The notes: generated by a model not told the origin, from the letters alone. A stretch of DNA of 64,000 nucleotides from an uncultured Bacilli bacterium (GCA_934085825.1 CAKOHR010000007.1:15014-79013); one strand, 5' to 3'. Positions 7,592-16,518 are shown, counted from the first letter of the stretch. Numbers and translations: made by a program.

Positions 7592-8966
7592 GAAAAAAAC
7601 AAGTATTCAAGCAAAAACTTTGTTTTTTTTGCTTACCTATAATATAGTTATAATTGTTCTTCTTTGGGTTTGTCAAATTAAAATACTTGATATTTATTAT
7701 GAAAAAGAACAAATTGTTAATATGGATAACATTGTTAATGATTTGAAAAATACAAATACTAGTGATTTGTCTGCGGCTTTATTGGATATTGCTTATGATA
7801 ATGATGTTTGTATTGTTCTTTCAAATGGGCTTAATGTTGCTGGTACGTATAACATTAATATGAATGGTTGTGCTTTAAAATCAAATAATACTAAGGTTAA
7901 GGAACTTATGTATAATTTTGTTCAATCGGAATCGTCTTTTAAGTCTTATAGATTTGTTAATGATGATAAGCATATTTCTGCCTTAATGTATGGGGTTAAA
8001 ATTGATGATAGTGATATTTTTATTTATTCAAATTTGGAAGATATATCTGATTTTACATTAATTATTAAACGACAACTTATGTATGTATGTGTTATTGGAA
8101 TATTTATTGCTATAATTATGTCAATTTTCTTATCAAATAAAATTACTGAACCTATTACCAAAATAACTAAAAAAGCTAAAAAATTGGGTAGTGGAGATAC
8201 TGAAGTTTCTTTCGATGATTCCGGTATTAAAGAAATTGATGAATTGTCTGAAACTTTAACGCAAGCTCAGGAAGAAATGGTAAAAACTGATGAGTTACGA
8301 AGAGATTTAATGGCTAATGTTTCTCATGATTTGAAGACACCTCTTACGATGATAAAAGCTTATGCAGAGATGATTAGGGATATTTCCTATAAAGATCCAG
8401 AGAAAATGAATGAACATTTGGGTATAATTGTAGATGAAACGGATAGACTTACTGTTTTAGTTAATGATATTTTAGATCTATCAAGGATGCAATCAAATGC
8501 GGACACATTAAGTATTGAAAAATTTGATTTGGCTGAAGATATAAAAACTATTGTTAATAGATATCAAATTATTAAAGAAACAGAAAAATATATTATTAAT
8601 GTGGAAATGCCTGATAGTATTATGATAAAGGCGGATAAAAAGAAGCTTAATCAAGTTATATATAATTTAATAAATAATGCTATTAATTACACTGGTGAAG
8701 ACAAAACTGTTACAGTAAGAATTACTAAGCATAAAAAATATTATTTAGTAGAAATAATTGATACTGGTAAGGGGATTAAAGAAAGTGAAATTCCATATAT
8801 ATGGAATAAGTATTATAAAAATGATAAAAATCATCAAAGAAATGTAGTTTCTACTGGCTTAGGCCTTTCTATAGTAAAAGAAATTTTAGAACTTCATGGA
8901 TATGAATATGGAGTTAAAAGCACTTTAAAAAAAGGTTCTACATTTTATTTTAAAATTAGAATATAA
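7581..8966 (+). CDS. Sensor histidine kinase
   Basis: About 461 residues. The ATG at 7581 (MKTKKK) is chosen because it gives an 11-base coupled overlap with the regulator and places TM1 properly; the frame is open further upstream. TM1 is about 13-33, followed by a roughly 130-residue extracytoplasmic sensor region, TM2 about 167-185, and a HAMP linker. The H-box is ANVSHDLKTPL with phospho-accepting His at about residue 249. The ATPase domain shows the N-box (NQVIYNLINNAINY), DTGKGI and GLGLSIVK. It is the cognate partner of the preceding OmpR regulator. The sensed signal is unknown. Confidence 0.93.
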   Translation: MKTKKKTSIQAKTLFFLLTYNIVIIVLLWVCQIKILDIYYEKEQIVNMDNIVNDLKNTNTSDLSAALLDIAYDNDVCIVLSNGLNVAGTYNINMNGCALKSNNTKVKELMYNFVQSESSFKSYRFVNDDKHISALMYGVKIDDSDIFIYSNLEDISDFTLIIKRQLMYVCVIGIFIAIIMSIFLSNKITEPITKITKKAKKLGSGDTEVSFDDSGIKEIDELSETLTQAQEEMVKTDELRRDLMANVSHDLKTPLTMIKAYAEMIRDISYKDPEKMNEHLGIIVDETDRLTVLVNDILDLSRMQSNADTLSIEKFDLAEDIKTIVNRYQIIKETEKYIINVEMPDSIMIKADKKKLNQVIYNLINNAINYTGEDKTVTVRITKHKKYYLVEIIDTGKGIKESEIPYIWNKYYKNDKNHQRNVVSTGLGLSIVKEILELHGYEYGVKSTLKKGSTFYFKIRI

Positions 8967-9121
8967 ACTTTCATAATTTCAACATAAATATTTCATATTT
9001 CTTTGTTATTATTATATTGTAACAAAGGAGGGATGTTATATAAGATAAAAAATCGGTTTATAATACAAATATATAAACTATACACAATTAACATATAAAC
9101 TCAAAACTCACACTTTTTAAG

Positions 9122-9144
9122 GAAGCCTTAGATAGGCTTCTTTT
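9122..9144 (+). terminator. Rho-independent terminator in the gap after the kinase gene
   Basis: GAAGCCT (9122-9128) pairs with AGGCTTC (9134-9140) around a five-base loop, followed by T4. It lies 156 bases past the kinase stop. The roughly 300-base gap otherwise holds a GGAGGG site abutting an ATG (about 9027-9037), which is too close to start translation, and the promoter region listed next. Confidence 0.65.
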
Positions 9145-9183
9145 ATCATGTATTTAATTATATACAAAAACAGAAAAAGTGGC

Positions 9184-9224
9184 TTTTTTTTTTTTTTTTT
9201 TTTGATGTAAAATAACTATATAAT
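9184..9224 (+). promoter_or_regulatory. Promoter of the 9.3-kb surface gene with a T20 homopolymer
   Basis: An uninterrupted run of 20 T (9184-9203) precedes a perfect TATAAT at 9219-9224; the -35 position falls at the end of the T run. The same promoter and leader occur at 43.4 and 51.6 kb with shorter T runs (8 and 6), where the T run is the tail of the upstream gene's terminator. Confidence 0.55.
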
Positions 9225-9266
9225 AGGAAAAATATTAAGTGTGATATTGTTATAAATGGAGGTTAC

Positions 9267-10550
9267 ATGAAAAAGAAAATATTTATTCTATCAGTGTTTG
9301 TTTTATTAATTGGTGTTGTAGTTATATATCATAATTATGATAAAAATAATATATTAGATGATACTGAATCTAAAGTTATAAAAAAAGATAATACATTATC
9401 TATGATGCTAGAAACTGAAGCTGGTTCTGGTAAGTATGAAATGACAACAAGAAGTGATTGGCCAACTGATGGTTATGTTTTTAATAGCTCACTTTCAAGA
9501 TGTGAAAATGGTGGAGAACTAGCCTGGGATAGTGTAAATAAAACCATAGTTATGAAAACAAGAGTAACTGATAAATGCTATGTGTATTTTGATGTTTATG
9601 CTCCAACAATTGTAGATTATGTAAAATCACTATATACCGGAACTCAAGGGGATAATGATATTTATTATCATGATAATAGTCTAACAAATGGGGCTGGTGA
9701 TAATAGTTATAGATATGCTGGGGCAAATCCAAATAATTATGTGTGTTTTGGAAGTAGTGCAAGTCCATGTCCAACAGATAACTTGTATAGAATAATCGGA
9801 GTATTTGGAAATAGTGTAAAATTGGTTAAATATGATTATGCAACTAGTAGCTTACTTGGAACAGATGGCGATTATTGTGGAACAGCAACACCTGATACAT
9901 CATACTATAAAGGCAGTCTGACATCTCTAGATACCTATTATTGGAATTATAAAAATGATATTACAATTAATGACGGAAAGGGTTCAAATACGTGGAGCAC
10001 AAGTTTGTTAAATAAAGTTAATTTAAATACAAATTTTGTTAATAATATAGGAACAGAATGGGCAAATAAAATAATAATGACAACATGGAAAGTTGGAGGA
10101 AATACTGCTGAAAATATTCTATATGGAGCACCAGCAACAACATATCAAAATGAAATAATAAATCCAGATCCAACGAATAGTACAGATAACCTAGCAGAAT
10201 ATAATGCCAAAATTGGATTAATGTATGTTAGTGATTATGAATATGCTGCAAGTCCAACATATTGGACATATCCTGGTGCAGATATGAAAAGTATTAATGG
10301 TGATGGTTCAACAGATTATAGAGCGGCCAGAGCGTCAAATTGGAGTTATAGTGGAGCAAATGAATGGTCGATTTCTCGTTTTTCCGATCATACATATCAT
10401 TTATTTTATTTTGACAAAACTGGTATGGCATTTGTACGTCAAGCAGCTATTAGTTTTGGTTATAGTGTAAGGCCTACATTTTATTTAGAATCTTCTACAA
10501 TTTATAAATCTGGAACAGGAACACAAAGTGATCCAATAATTTTATCATAG
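9267..10550 (+). CDS. Signal-anchored surface protein related to the DGR target proteins
   Basis: 427 residues. A Lys-rich start and hydrophobic helix (about 5-20, IFILSVFVLLIGVVVIY) form a signal anchor. Residues about 44-110 (SMMLETEAGSG ... KCYVYFDV) are the same N-terminal module as in the 58.5-kb DGR target. The C-terminal half contains NLYRIIGVFGN, IGLMYVSDYEYA and YSVRPTFYLES, the C-type-lectin/FGE-like fold that ends the DGR targets. Its C-terminus is AT-rich with no adenine-specific match to the template repeat at 62.2 kb, so I do not call it a variable repeat. GGAGG precedes the ATG. Truncated copies of its 5' end occur elsewhere in the window. Confidence 0.82.
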   Translation: MKKKIFILSVFVLLIGVVVIYHNYDKNNILDDTESKVIKKDNTLSMMLETEAGSGKYEMTTRSDWPTDGYVFNSSLSRCENGGELAWDSVNKTIVMKTRVTDKCYVYFDVYAPTIVDYVKSLYTGTQGDNDIYYHDNSLTNGAGDNSYRYAGANPNNYVCFGSSASPCPTDNLYRIIGVFGNSVKLVKYDYATSSLLGTDGDYCGTATPDTSYYKGSLTSLDTYYWNYKNDITINDGKGSNTWSTSLLNKVNLNTNFVNNIGTEWANKIIMTTWKVGGNTAENILYGAPATTYQNEIINPDPTNSTDNLAEYNAKIGLMYVSDYEYAASPTYWTYPGADMKSINGDGSTDYRAARASNWSYSGANEWSISRFSDHTYHLFYFDKTGMAFVRQAAISFGYSVRPTFYLESSTIYKSGTGTQSDPIILS

Positions 10551-10561
10551 ATTATTAAAGA

Positions 10562-10606
10562 AGAGGTATATTGTTTGATTAATGTTTAACAATTTACCTC
10601 TTTTTG
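10562..10606. terminator. Hairpin terminator between convergent genes
   Basis: AGAGGTA (10562-10568) pairs with TACCTCT (10595-10601), with a second inner stem ATTGTT/AACAAT, then T5. It sits between the surface protein gene and the convergent NAGPA-domain gene. Confidence 0.7.
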
Positions 10607-10615
10607 CTTTAGATA

Positions 10616-11464
10616 TTAAAATACTCCCCAACCATTAACTACAGTTCTACCATTTGGAATTGGATTGCCTGATCCATTTTTGGGTGAGTTTATAAGATTA
10701 CCATTTTCAACTAAAGTTGTACTTGCACCACCATCTAAATTAGCTGCTGTAGTGGCTCCATATTTTTCTAAAACATCTATTCCTTCATCTAATGTTATTC
10801 CAGAAAATGAAGCTCCATCTGTTATTAAAAATAATATAATGCCATCATCTCTTTGGGCTATCATGTTTCTTGCAGCTCTAGTAGTTTTTAAATTAGTTTG
10901 TCTTTTACCATCTATTATTAAAAATGGACCAAACTCTAATGCATCTCTTATTCCCATTTGGATAGCTTCATCTCCTGTTGCATAAATTAATTTTAATTTA
11001 TTATCATTGTTCATACCAATTAAATACGATTTTTGATTATGAGATTGATATATTATTTTGCCATTTTCTATTATATATCCTCGTGGAGTATCTTTGCTTA
11101 TTTTGCCATCATCGTAAAATCCCCCACCATTAACACCAATTATGGCTCCATATCTTGCTGTCATATCTTTAATACTTTCTTTTCCATTATTATTTAATGT
11201 ATTAAATGCTTTACAATTCATTATTTTAACATTACTTGGATCATAAACTACTACTAACCATGCATCATAATTGGCAATCTTCATCTTGATAATTTTATAT
11301 TTATCATTATCATTATTTTTATTTAAAATTTCAGCTTCATATTTATTATCATATTTTTTTTCTTCATTTGTTTTAATTATTAGATTATTATTAAAAGTAA
11401 TTGGTTCATAATCTGTATTAGTGTTATTTTTACTTTTTTCATTTTTCACCTTTTTTATAAACAT
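10616..11464 (-). CDS. Phosphodiester glycosidase (NAGPA-domain) family protein
   Basis: 282 residues. The region from about 75 onward is the NAGPA fold: ARYGAIIGVNGGGFYDD, DTPRGYIIENGKII, ALEFGPFLIIDGK, RAARNMIAQRDDG, ITLDEGIDVLEKYGA and NLDGGASTTLVENG. The 'NGGFF'-type and 'NLDGGGS'-type motifs are characteristic. Characterised members remove GlcNAc from phosphodiester-linked glycans, and bacterial ones often act on wall polymers. No signal peptide is visible in the first 60 Lys/Asn-rich residues. It overlaps the preceding gene's 3' end by 26 bases, and that protein has a membrane anchor, so the pair may work together. Confidence 0.85.
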   Translation of the reverse strand: MFIKKVKNEKSKNNTNTDYEPITFNNNLIIKTNEEKKYDNKYEAEILNKNNDNDKYKIIKMKIANYDAWLVVVYDPSNVKIMNCKAFNTLNNNGKESIKDMTARYGAIIGVNGGGFYDDGKISKDTPRGYIIENGKIIYQSHNQKSYLIGMNNDNKLKLIYATGDEAIQMGIRDALEFGPFLIIDGKRQTNLKTTRAARNMIAQRDDGIILFLITDGASFSGITLDEGIDVLEKYGATTAANLDGGASTTLVENGNLINSPKNGSGNPIPNGRTVVNGWGVF

Positions 11465-12605
11465 ATATATTGTTTTCTTTAATAAAATTAGTTATTTCGT
11501 TTTTGTTTAGTGTTATAGTGTATCTTGCTTCATGAATTGTATTGGAATCTCCATAAATAATGGGATTACTATAAACTAAATCAAAATTACTAACTTTGTT
11601 TGATAAATAGTAGTCTTTTATATTACTATTAAATTTTATATCTAGTATACTTGGAATACCAATTTTTTTTCTTATTGATGTTTTTAATATGTCATTTTCA
11701 TCATTGATAAATTTTCCATTATATATTGTAGTATCTTTTAATATTTCTTTATATTCTAATTTTGAAAATAAATTATTATTTAAAAAATTTAATATATTGC
11801 CTTTGTATATTTGCTTAATAGTCTTTAAACTCATTAATTTTATATCTTCTTGGTAATCATATACAATATAGTTATCATTATTTATTTTTACCTTTGCTCC
11901 TAGAGAAAAATCATTGTTACCAATTTGATATGGACTATTTTTAGTTCCATTTCCTGCTTTATATAATATGTCACTTTTTATTGTAATTATTGGTCTTATT
12001 TCATAAAAGTTATTTTTATCTGATATGCTTAAATTATCTCCATTGGTATGTGCTTTATCATTGTAAAGCCACATTATTTCATTGTCACTTGTTATGTATG
12101 TTTTGTTATTATAAAATGAATTCATATAGTCATAGACGGTTAATAGAGAAACATAATCATCTTCCTCTAAATTTTGACATGTAATGTTATTTTCATTGTT
12201 TAATTGGTCTTTGCATATAATGTTTTTATTTAAGTAATTTAAATCTAAGTTATTTTTTAGATTATTAAAAAAGTTGGAAATTAAGCTTTTGGGTAACATA
12301 TTTATATAATCATCCATTATTAATTCAATGGTATTGTCATTGTTAATTTTTATAATTCTCCATATTATATTGTTATATAGTACGTAGTTGTTAGTTATTT
12401 CTCCTTTAAAAATGTATGTACTGTTTTCTTTTTCTAGGCCATCTTTTTGTGTAACTATTTCTGTACTTGTTATAATATATTTTGATAACAATATTACATT
12501 TGTTGTATTTTTATAAGCATAAGTGATATTGAATCTTATTAAAAATATGATTATAAAAAATATACCTATTAGTATTATAAATAATTTTCTATTCTTATTT
12601 TTCAT
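11439..12605 (-). CDS. Membrane-anchored protein with diverged target-like domains
   Basis: 388 residues. A signal anchor lies at about 8-28 (LFIILIGIFFIIIFLIRF). Two related modules follow: YNNIIWRIIKINNDNT with YEIRPIITIKSDILYKAGNGTKNSPYQI, and a weaker second copy (VKINNDNYIVYDYQ). The 'W/YRII' strand, 'IRP' turn and 'YK.G.GT..sPY.I' ending are those of the FGE/C-type-lectin-like domain in the 9.3-kb and 58.5-kb proteins, here without a variable repeat. It is cotranscribed with the NAGPA gene (overlap 26 bases). A stretch of noncoding DNA and an IS element lie upstream. No specific function can be assigned. Confidence 0.7.
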   Translation of the reverse strand: MKNKNRKLFIILIGIFFIIIFLIRFNITYAYKNTTNVILLSKYIITSTEIVTQKDGLEKENSTYIFKGEITNNYVLYNNIIWRIIKINNDNTIELIMDDYINMLPKSLISNFFNNLKNNLDLNYLNKNIICKDQLNNENNITCQNLEEDDYVSLLTVYDYMNSFYNNKTYITSDNEIMWLYNDKAHTNGDNLSISDKNNFYEIRPIITIKSDILYKAGNGTKNSPYQIGNNDFSLGAKVKINNDNYIVYDYQEDIKLMSLKTIKQIYKGNILNFLNNNLFSKLEYKEILKDTTIYNGKFINDENDILKTSIRKKIGIPSILDIKFNSNIKDYYLSNKVSNFDLVYSNPIIYGDSNTIHEARYTITLNKNEITNFIKENNIYVYKKGEK

Positions 12606-12664
12606 GTTGACCTTAGTTTAAAGGGGACAAATTAATTTTGATTAAAAAAACAGATATTGATTAT

Positions 12665-12690
12665 TGAACTGAACCCCAAAAGTTGGACAG
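12665..12690. repeat. IS3 terminal inverted repeat, orfB side
   Basis: Begins TGAACTGAACCCC and ends TTGGACAG; pairs with the other end at 14078-14103 with 18 of 26 matches. Confidence 0.85.
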
Positions 12691-12704
12691 TTTATGAATA
12701 GTTT

Positions 12705-13514
12705 CTAATTAGAGGATTGTAACCTGTAATTTACGGGTGACAGTCCTTTTAATTTTACTTTAATTCTATCATAATTGTAATAATAAATATAGTCATCAAT
12801 TGCTTTTATTAAATCATCTAATGTTTTATAATTATCTTCTTGGTCATAAAACATTTCTGTTTTAAGTATACCAAAGAAGTTTTCCATCATTCCATTATCC
12901 ATACTATTTCCTTTTCTGGACATACTTTGTTTAATACCATTATTTTTTAATCTTTGTTGATATGATTGATGTTGATATTGCCATCCCTGATCTGAATGAA
13001 ATATTAATCCTTCTAGATTTTTACCATCAAATGCTTTATTAAGCATATCATTTATCTGCTCTAGATTTGGTGATTTAGAAGTGTTATATGATATTACTTC
13101 ACCGTTAAATCCATCTAATATTGGTGATAAATAACATTTTTCTCCTCGAAGATTAAATTCAGTTACATCAGTATACCATTTTTGATTAGGCTTTTCTGCA
13201 TTAAAATCTCTTTCGATTAAATTATCAGCAATTTTACCGATGGTTCCTTTATAAGATGAATATTTTCTTTTATTTCTTTTTAGTGGTTTTAAACCTAATT
13301 TAACCATTATTCTATAAACTTTTTTATGATTAACATTATAACCTTGATTTCTTAATTCTAACGTAATTCTGCGATAACCATATCTTTCTTTATTATTAAT
13401 AAATATTTCTTTTATTTTATCTATTATTTCTTTATTTTTATCATCTTTATCTATTTTAGATAATGTATAATAATATACTGATTTAGCTAAACCAGATACT
13501 TGTAGAAGAATCAT
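12705..13514 (-). CDS. IS3-family transposase OrfB (DDE integrase core)
   Basis: 269 residues from the first ATG. An HTH_21-type region (NKERYGYRRITLELRNQGY) is followed by an rve integrase core. The catalytic DDE set is visible: WYTDVTEF, FHSDQGWQY and the Glu in NSMDNGMMENFFG. The C-terminal YNYDRIKVKLKGLSPVNYR motif is typical. The frame is open upstream of the ATG (VNVVSELRLIYPL, a usual OrfB segment) and joins orfA by a -1 shift at the A-rich GAAAAAG near 13553-13560. The natural product is probably the OrfAB fusion. Confidence 0.93.
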   Translation of the reverse strand: MILLQVSGLAKSVYYYTLSKIDKDDKNKEIIDKIKEIFINNKERYGYRRITLELRNQGYNVNHKKVYRIMVKLGLKPLKRNKRKYSSYKGTIGKIADNLIERDFNAEKPNQKWYTDVTEFNLRGEKCYLSPILDGFNGEVISYNTSKSPNLEQINDMLNKAFDGKNLEGLIFHSDQGWQYQHQSYQQRLKNNGIKQSMSRKGNSMDNGMMENFFGILKTEMFYDQEDNYKTLDDLIKAIDDYIYYYNYDRIKVKLKGLSPVNYRLQSSN

Positions 13515-13549
13515 TAATGGATATATTAGCCGAAGTTCACTTACAACAT

Positions 13550-14059
13550 TTACTTTTTCTTCTGTTGTTGATTCTTCCTTGCTTGAACAACGGCTCTCAA
13601 TTTTTTTGAGTATTCAAGCTCCGCTTTTAAATATAAATTTTCTTTTTTTAAACGCTCATTTTCTTCTTCAAGTGTTTCGTTCTTTTTAGACTTTATTTCT
13701 TTTTTATTCATAGTTGGACGACCTCGCTTCCGTTCAACTATATTATAACCGTTTTCTTTATATTTTTTAACCCAATTTACTAACATTCCATTACTTGGTA
13801 ATCCTATATCTATTGCTACAGACCAAACTGACTCATTATTTATTAGAACTCTATTTATTGCTTGTTCCTTAATGTATCTAGGATATTCTCTATTTTTACT
13901 TTTTCTTAATATATCATAACCATGCCTATCTATTAGTCTAACTAAATAATTTACTCCATTAACAGTTATATTATATTTTTTTGAAACTGAATGTACTGCC
14001 ATCCCTGATTTTCTGTCGACATATAAATTTATTTTATCTTCATAAGTTAATTTGCTCAT
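13550..14059 (-). CDS. IS3-family OrfA (helix-turn-helix)
   Basis: 169 residues. Two helix-turn-helix segments lie at about 5-45 and 60-105 (e.g. ESVWSVAIDIGLPSNGMLVNW), and a Lys/Glu leucine zipper lies at about 125-155 (ENERLKKENLYLKAELEY), which in this family mediates multimerisation of OrfA and OrfAB. It ends in a Gln/Lys run whose A-rich codons form the frameshift site into orfB. Confidence 0.92.
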   Translation of the reverse strand: MSKLTYEDKINLYVDRKSGMAVHSVSKKYNITVNGVNYLVRLIDRHGYDILRKSKNREYPRYIKEQAINRVLINNESVWSVAIDIGLPSNGMLVNWVKKYKENGYNIVERKRGRPTMNKKEIKSKKNETLEEENERLKKENLYLKAELEYSKKLRAVVQARKNQQQKKK

Positions 14060-14077
14060 ATAAAAACCTCGCTTCTT

Positions 14078-14103
14078 GTGTCCAAGAAACGGGGTTCATA
14101 TCA
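14078..14103. repeat. IS3 terminal inverted repeat, orfA side
   Basis: Reverse complement starts TGATATGAACCCC and contains TTGGACAC; outer flank TTAT matches the flank at 12661-12664. Confidence 0.85.
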
Positions 14104-14134
14104 TTATGAGAATAAAGAATATCTGTTTTCAATT

Positions 14135-14947
14135 TTATCTAAAATATATAAATATGAATATTGCTAATGCTAAACAATATATAGAGAATTTCCAAAGCTT
14201 TCCTTGTTTAACCCAATTACTTAGCCATTTATATGAAATGTATGTTATTAATCCTGCTGCTACCATACCAACTAGATAAGGAATTAAAAGTGTATTTAAT
14301 TCTGCTGTGTTTGCTAAATCACCAATGCCAAGTATCATGGTAGCAACACTAACTGGAAAATATAGAATAAATGTATATTTTAAAGCTGTGTCTCTTTTTA
14401 AATGGCAAAGTAGACATGCTACTAAAACTGTTCCACTTCTACTTATACCAGGAATTATAGTTACCATTTGAAATAGTCCAATGATTATGGCATCTTTTAA
14501 AGTTATGTCATAATCTCCTTTTTCTCCTTTAATGTTTCTTACTATAAATAGCGCTAAAGCTGTAATTAAAAAAGCAAATGCTAAGCCTTTTATTGAATAT
14601 AAACTTTCTAATTTGTCTTTAAATAGAAAACCAACAATTCCTACCGGTATAGTGCTTACTACAACGTACCAACAATACTTAAATTTATTTTTTGTTTCTT
14701 TTCTTTTTTCTTTATTGAAAATGTATATAAAGAAGCTTGATACTAATTCTTTGATACTTTTCCAGAATATAATAAATATTGCTATAAAAGAACCAAAGTT
14801 AGAAATTATTTCAAAGTTTAAACTATTAAACATGTTTGTGTTAAATAGATTTTTAAATAAAAATATGTGCCCAGAACTCGATATCGGTAATGGTTCTGTT
14901 AAACCTTGTATTATTCCTAGTATTAAATATGTTATTATGTTATTCAT
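14135..14947 (-). CDS. uppP: Undecaprenyl-diphosphatase
   Basis: 270-residue polytopic membrane protein of the BacA/UppP family. It removes a phosphate from undecaprenyl diphosphate so the lipid carrier can be reused for wall synthesis; loss or gain affects bacitracin sensitivity. Signature motifs: GLTEPLPISSSGH near the N-terminus (catalytic Glu and Ser) and GISRSGTV in the second half. About seven to eight hydrophobic helices. The length is typical. GGAG precedes the ATG. The IS3 element ends 31 bases downstream of its stop, so the gene itself is not disrupted. Confidence 0.95.
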   Translation of the reverse strand: MNNIITYLILGIIQGLTEPLPISSSGHIFLFKNLFNTNMFNSLNFEIISNFGSFIAIFIIFWKSIKELVSSFFIYIFNKEKRKETKNKFKYCWYVVVSTIPVGIVGFLFKDKLESLYSIKGLAFAFLITALALFIVRNIKGEKGDYDITLKDAIIIGLFQMVTIIPGISRSGTVLVACLLCHLKRDTALKYTFILYFPVSVATMILGIGDLANTAELNTLLIPYLVGMVAAGLITYISYKWLSNWVKQGKLWKFSIYCLALAIFIFIYFR

Positions 14948-14986
14948 TTTTTTCTCCTTATTATATAATATTTTTTTCTTACTTAA

Positions 14987-15601
14987 TTATGATTTATTAA
15001 CTTTATAACTTTGTCCATATGCTTCTACGGTTGCGCTTTCAATTGTTATATTTTCTTTTAGTTTTCCAGTTTGTTCATTTTCAACTCTCTCATTATCTTC
15101 AATATTTTTAATTATGTCCATACCTTCGATTACTTTACCAAATGCAGCATATTTATTATCAAGTGAGTTACTTACCATTTGTGAATCTGCTAGAACAATG
15201 AAGAATTGAGAACCTGCACTGTTTGGTTCTGAACTTCTAGCCATTGAGATAATACCTGTTGTATGTTTTAAAGTATTTTTAGTATAACCATTTTCTTTAA
15301 ATTCTCCCTTTATGCTATAACCAGGACCACCAGTTCCATTACCATTTGGGTCTCCACCTTGAAGTACAAAACCTGGTACTAATCGATGAAATGAATTGTT
15401 GTTATAGAATCCTTCTTCAACTAAATTAACAAAATTTGCTACAGTATTAGGGGCATATTTTGGATATAATTCAATTTTTATAGTACCGTAATTTTTGATA
15501 TTCATGGTTACTACTGGATTATCATATTCTTTTTTTCCACATCCTGTTAAGCAAAGTATACTTAGTAAAATAATTATTATTTTTTTCAATTTTATCACCA
15601 T
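14987..15601 (-). CDS. Cyclophilin-type peptidyl-prolyl isomerase lipoprotein
   Basis: About 204 residues from the ATG at 15601 (MVIKLKKIII); the frame is open further upstream, but this start gives a proper lipoprotein signal with lipobox LTGC. The cyclophilin core shows APNTVANFVNLVEEGFYNN, FHRLVPGFVLQGGDPNGNG, MARSSEPNSAGSQFFI and AAFGKVIEGMDII. The catalytic Arg is in FHRL, and FFI is the substrate-pocket segment. It is expected to assist folding of exported proteins outside the membrane. Divergent from the following plus-strand genes. Confidence 0.93.
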   Translation of the reverse strand: MVIKLKKIIIILLSILCLTGCGKKEYDNPVVTMNIKNYGTIKIELYPKYAPNTVANFVNLVEEGFYNNNSFHRLVPGFVLQGGDPNGNGTGGPGYSIKGEFKENGYTKNTLKHTTGIISMARSSEPNSAGSQFFIVLADSQMVSNSLDNKYAAFGKVIEGMDIIKNIEDNERVENEQTGKLKENITIESATVEAYGQSYKVNKS

Positions 15602-15653
15602 AGTAATTTTATCATTTTCTAAATAATTTAACAAGTATAACATATAATAAAAT

Positions 15654-15842
15654 ATGAATACATTAAAAATAATAAGTGGTAGTTTTTTAATTAGTATTGG
15701 TTTATTCTGGGTAATAATTTATTTAAATATGTTTTATATTGGGTATAGTTTTTTCGATTTTGTTTATTTTATTATTAGAAAGGGTATTATATTATTTTTT
15801 TTACTAGGTGCATTTTTAATATATAAAGGAATGGGGAGATAA
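15654..15842 (+). CDS. Small two-helix membrane protein
   Basis: 62 residues with two hydrophobic helices (about 5-28 and 38-58) joined by a short loop, ending KGMGR. No recognised family. The stop is directly followed by the next start, and its last codons supply GGGGAG as that gene's ribosome binding site, indicating coupling. A real but uncharacterised gene is likely. Confidence 0.6.
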   Translation: MNTLKIISGSFLISIGLFWVIIYLNMFYIGYSFFDFVYFIIRKGIILFFLLGAFLIYKGMGR

Positions 15843-15843
15843 A

Positions 15844-16473
15844 ATGAACTATTATTATGATGTTTTGCTTAATTTTTTAGATATGAATGTCCAATTTTAT
15901 GAATGGGATAATATGGATAATTTAGAATATTATAAAAGAATTCCCTTGGTGGGGGTGGATAGTAAAACTTTGAGTGATTTTATTAATAATAATGTGTTAG
16001 TTAGTAAAGAATTTTTAAATGCTATTGAAAATAAAGCAAAGAAAAAGGGAGATTGTCCTGCTTATGTTGCTATTTTTGCAGATAGGAATGGTAGTATAGC
16101 TTTAGAGTTTGATTATGAAGGAAAAAGTATTTCTAGAAGCTTTTTGGAAGTTAATGATGATTTAAATATTGCAGAAGTTTTATATACTATCGATAATATA
16201 AAAATGGATTATGAAATTGTGAATAAATTAGATTATAATAGAAATCTTAGGGATGAAGATAAAATAAAATTAATTATTAAAACGGAATTAAGCAATTTAG
16301 AAAAGAATAAACAATTTATTAAGCTTAAATATTTGTATATGGAATGGTTTAATAAAATTCCTAGTGATAATGTTAATATGTTTGAAATTATGAATGAGAA
16401 ACTTAGTAAAGAAATTGGTAATGATGAAAAAAGAATTTTTGATTTAATAAAACTTAGCTATAATAAAGTATAA
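15844..16473 (+). CDS. DUF3603-like protein
   Basis: 209 residues starting MNYYYDVLLNFLD, followed by FYEWDNMDNLEYYKRIPL and SKTLSDF. This opening (YYYDVLLNF, FYEW, IPL) is the hallmark I associate with DUF3603 proteins of Bacilli. No signal peptide. The function of the family is unknown. Codon use is like its neighbours. The ATG lies 8 bases after GGGGAG at the end of the preceding small membrane-protein gene. Confidence 0.7.
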   Translation: MNYYYDVLLNFLDMNVQFYEWDNMDNLEYYKRIPLVGVDSKTLSDFINNNVLVSKEFLNAIENKAKKKGDCPAYVAIFADRNGSIALEFDYEGKSISRSFLEVNDDLNIAEVLYTIDNIKMDYEIVNKLDYNRNLRDEDKIKLIIKTELSNLEKNKQFIKLKYLYMEWFNKIPSDNVNMFEIMNEKLSKEIGNDEKRIFDLIKLSYNKV

Positions 16474-16518
16474 AAATGTAATTAATGGTTAATATAAAGG
16501 TAGAAGGAGGATATAGAT

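Larger units (their letters stand above)
12665..14103 (-). mobile_element. IS3-family (IS150-group-like) insertion sequence
   Basis: About 1.44 kb, bounded by imperfect 26-bp inverted repeats (18 of 26 identical; both contain TGAACCCC and TTGGACA) and flanked by TTAT on each side, a candidate 4-bp target duplication. It carries orfA and orfB with a -1 frameshift arrangement. Both frames are intact with all expected catalytic residues, so the element may be active. It sits between the membrane-anchored protein gene and uppP, only 31 bases past the uppP stop. Confidence 0.9.

Noticed and set aside
9027..9105. Short ORF of 22 codons after GGAGGG downstream of the kinase gene
   Set aside because: The ribosome binding site abuts the ATG with almost no spacing and the peptide has no recognisable feature.
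10378..10490. C-terminus of the 9.3-kb surface protein as a remote variable repeat
   Set aside because: The fold and the VRP turn are shared with the DGR target, but the bases are AT-rich and do not align with the template repeat in an adenine-specific way.
14532..15008. Plus-strand ORF opposite uppP
   Set aside because: Antisense shadow of a well-supported gene with no family similarity of its own.
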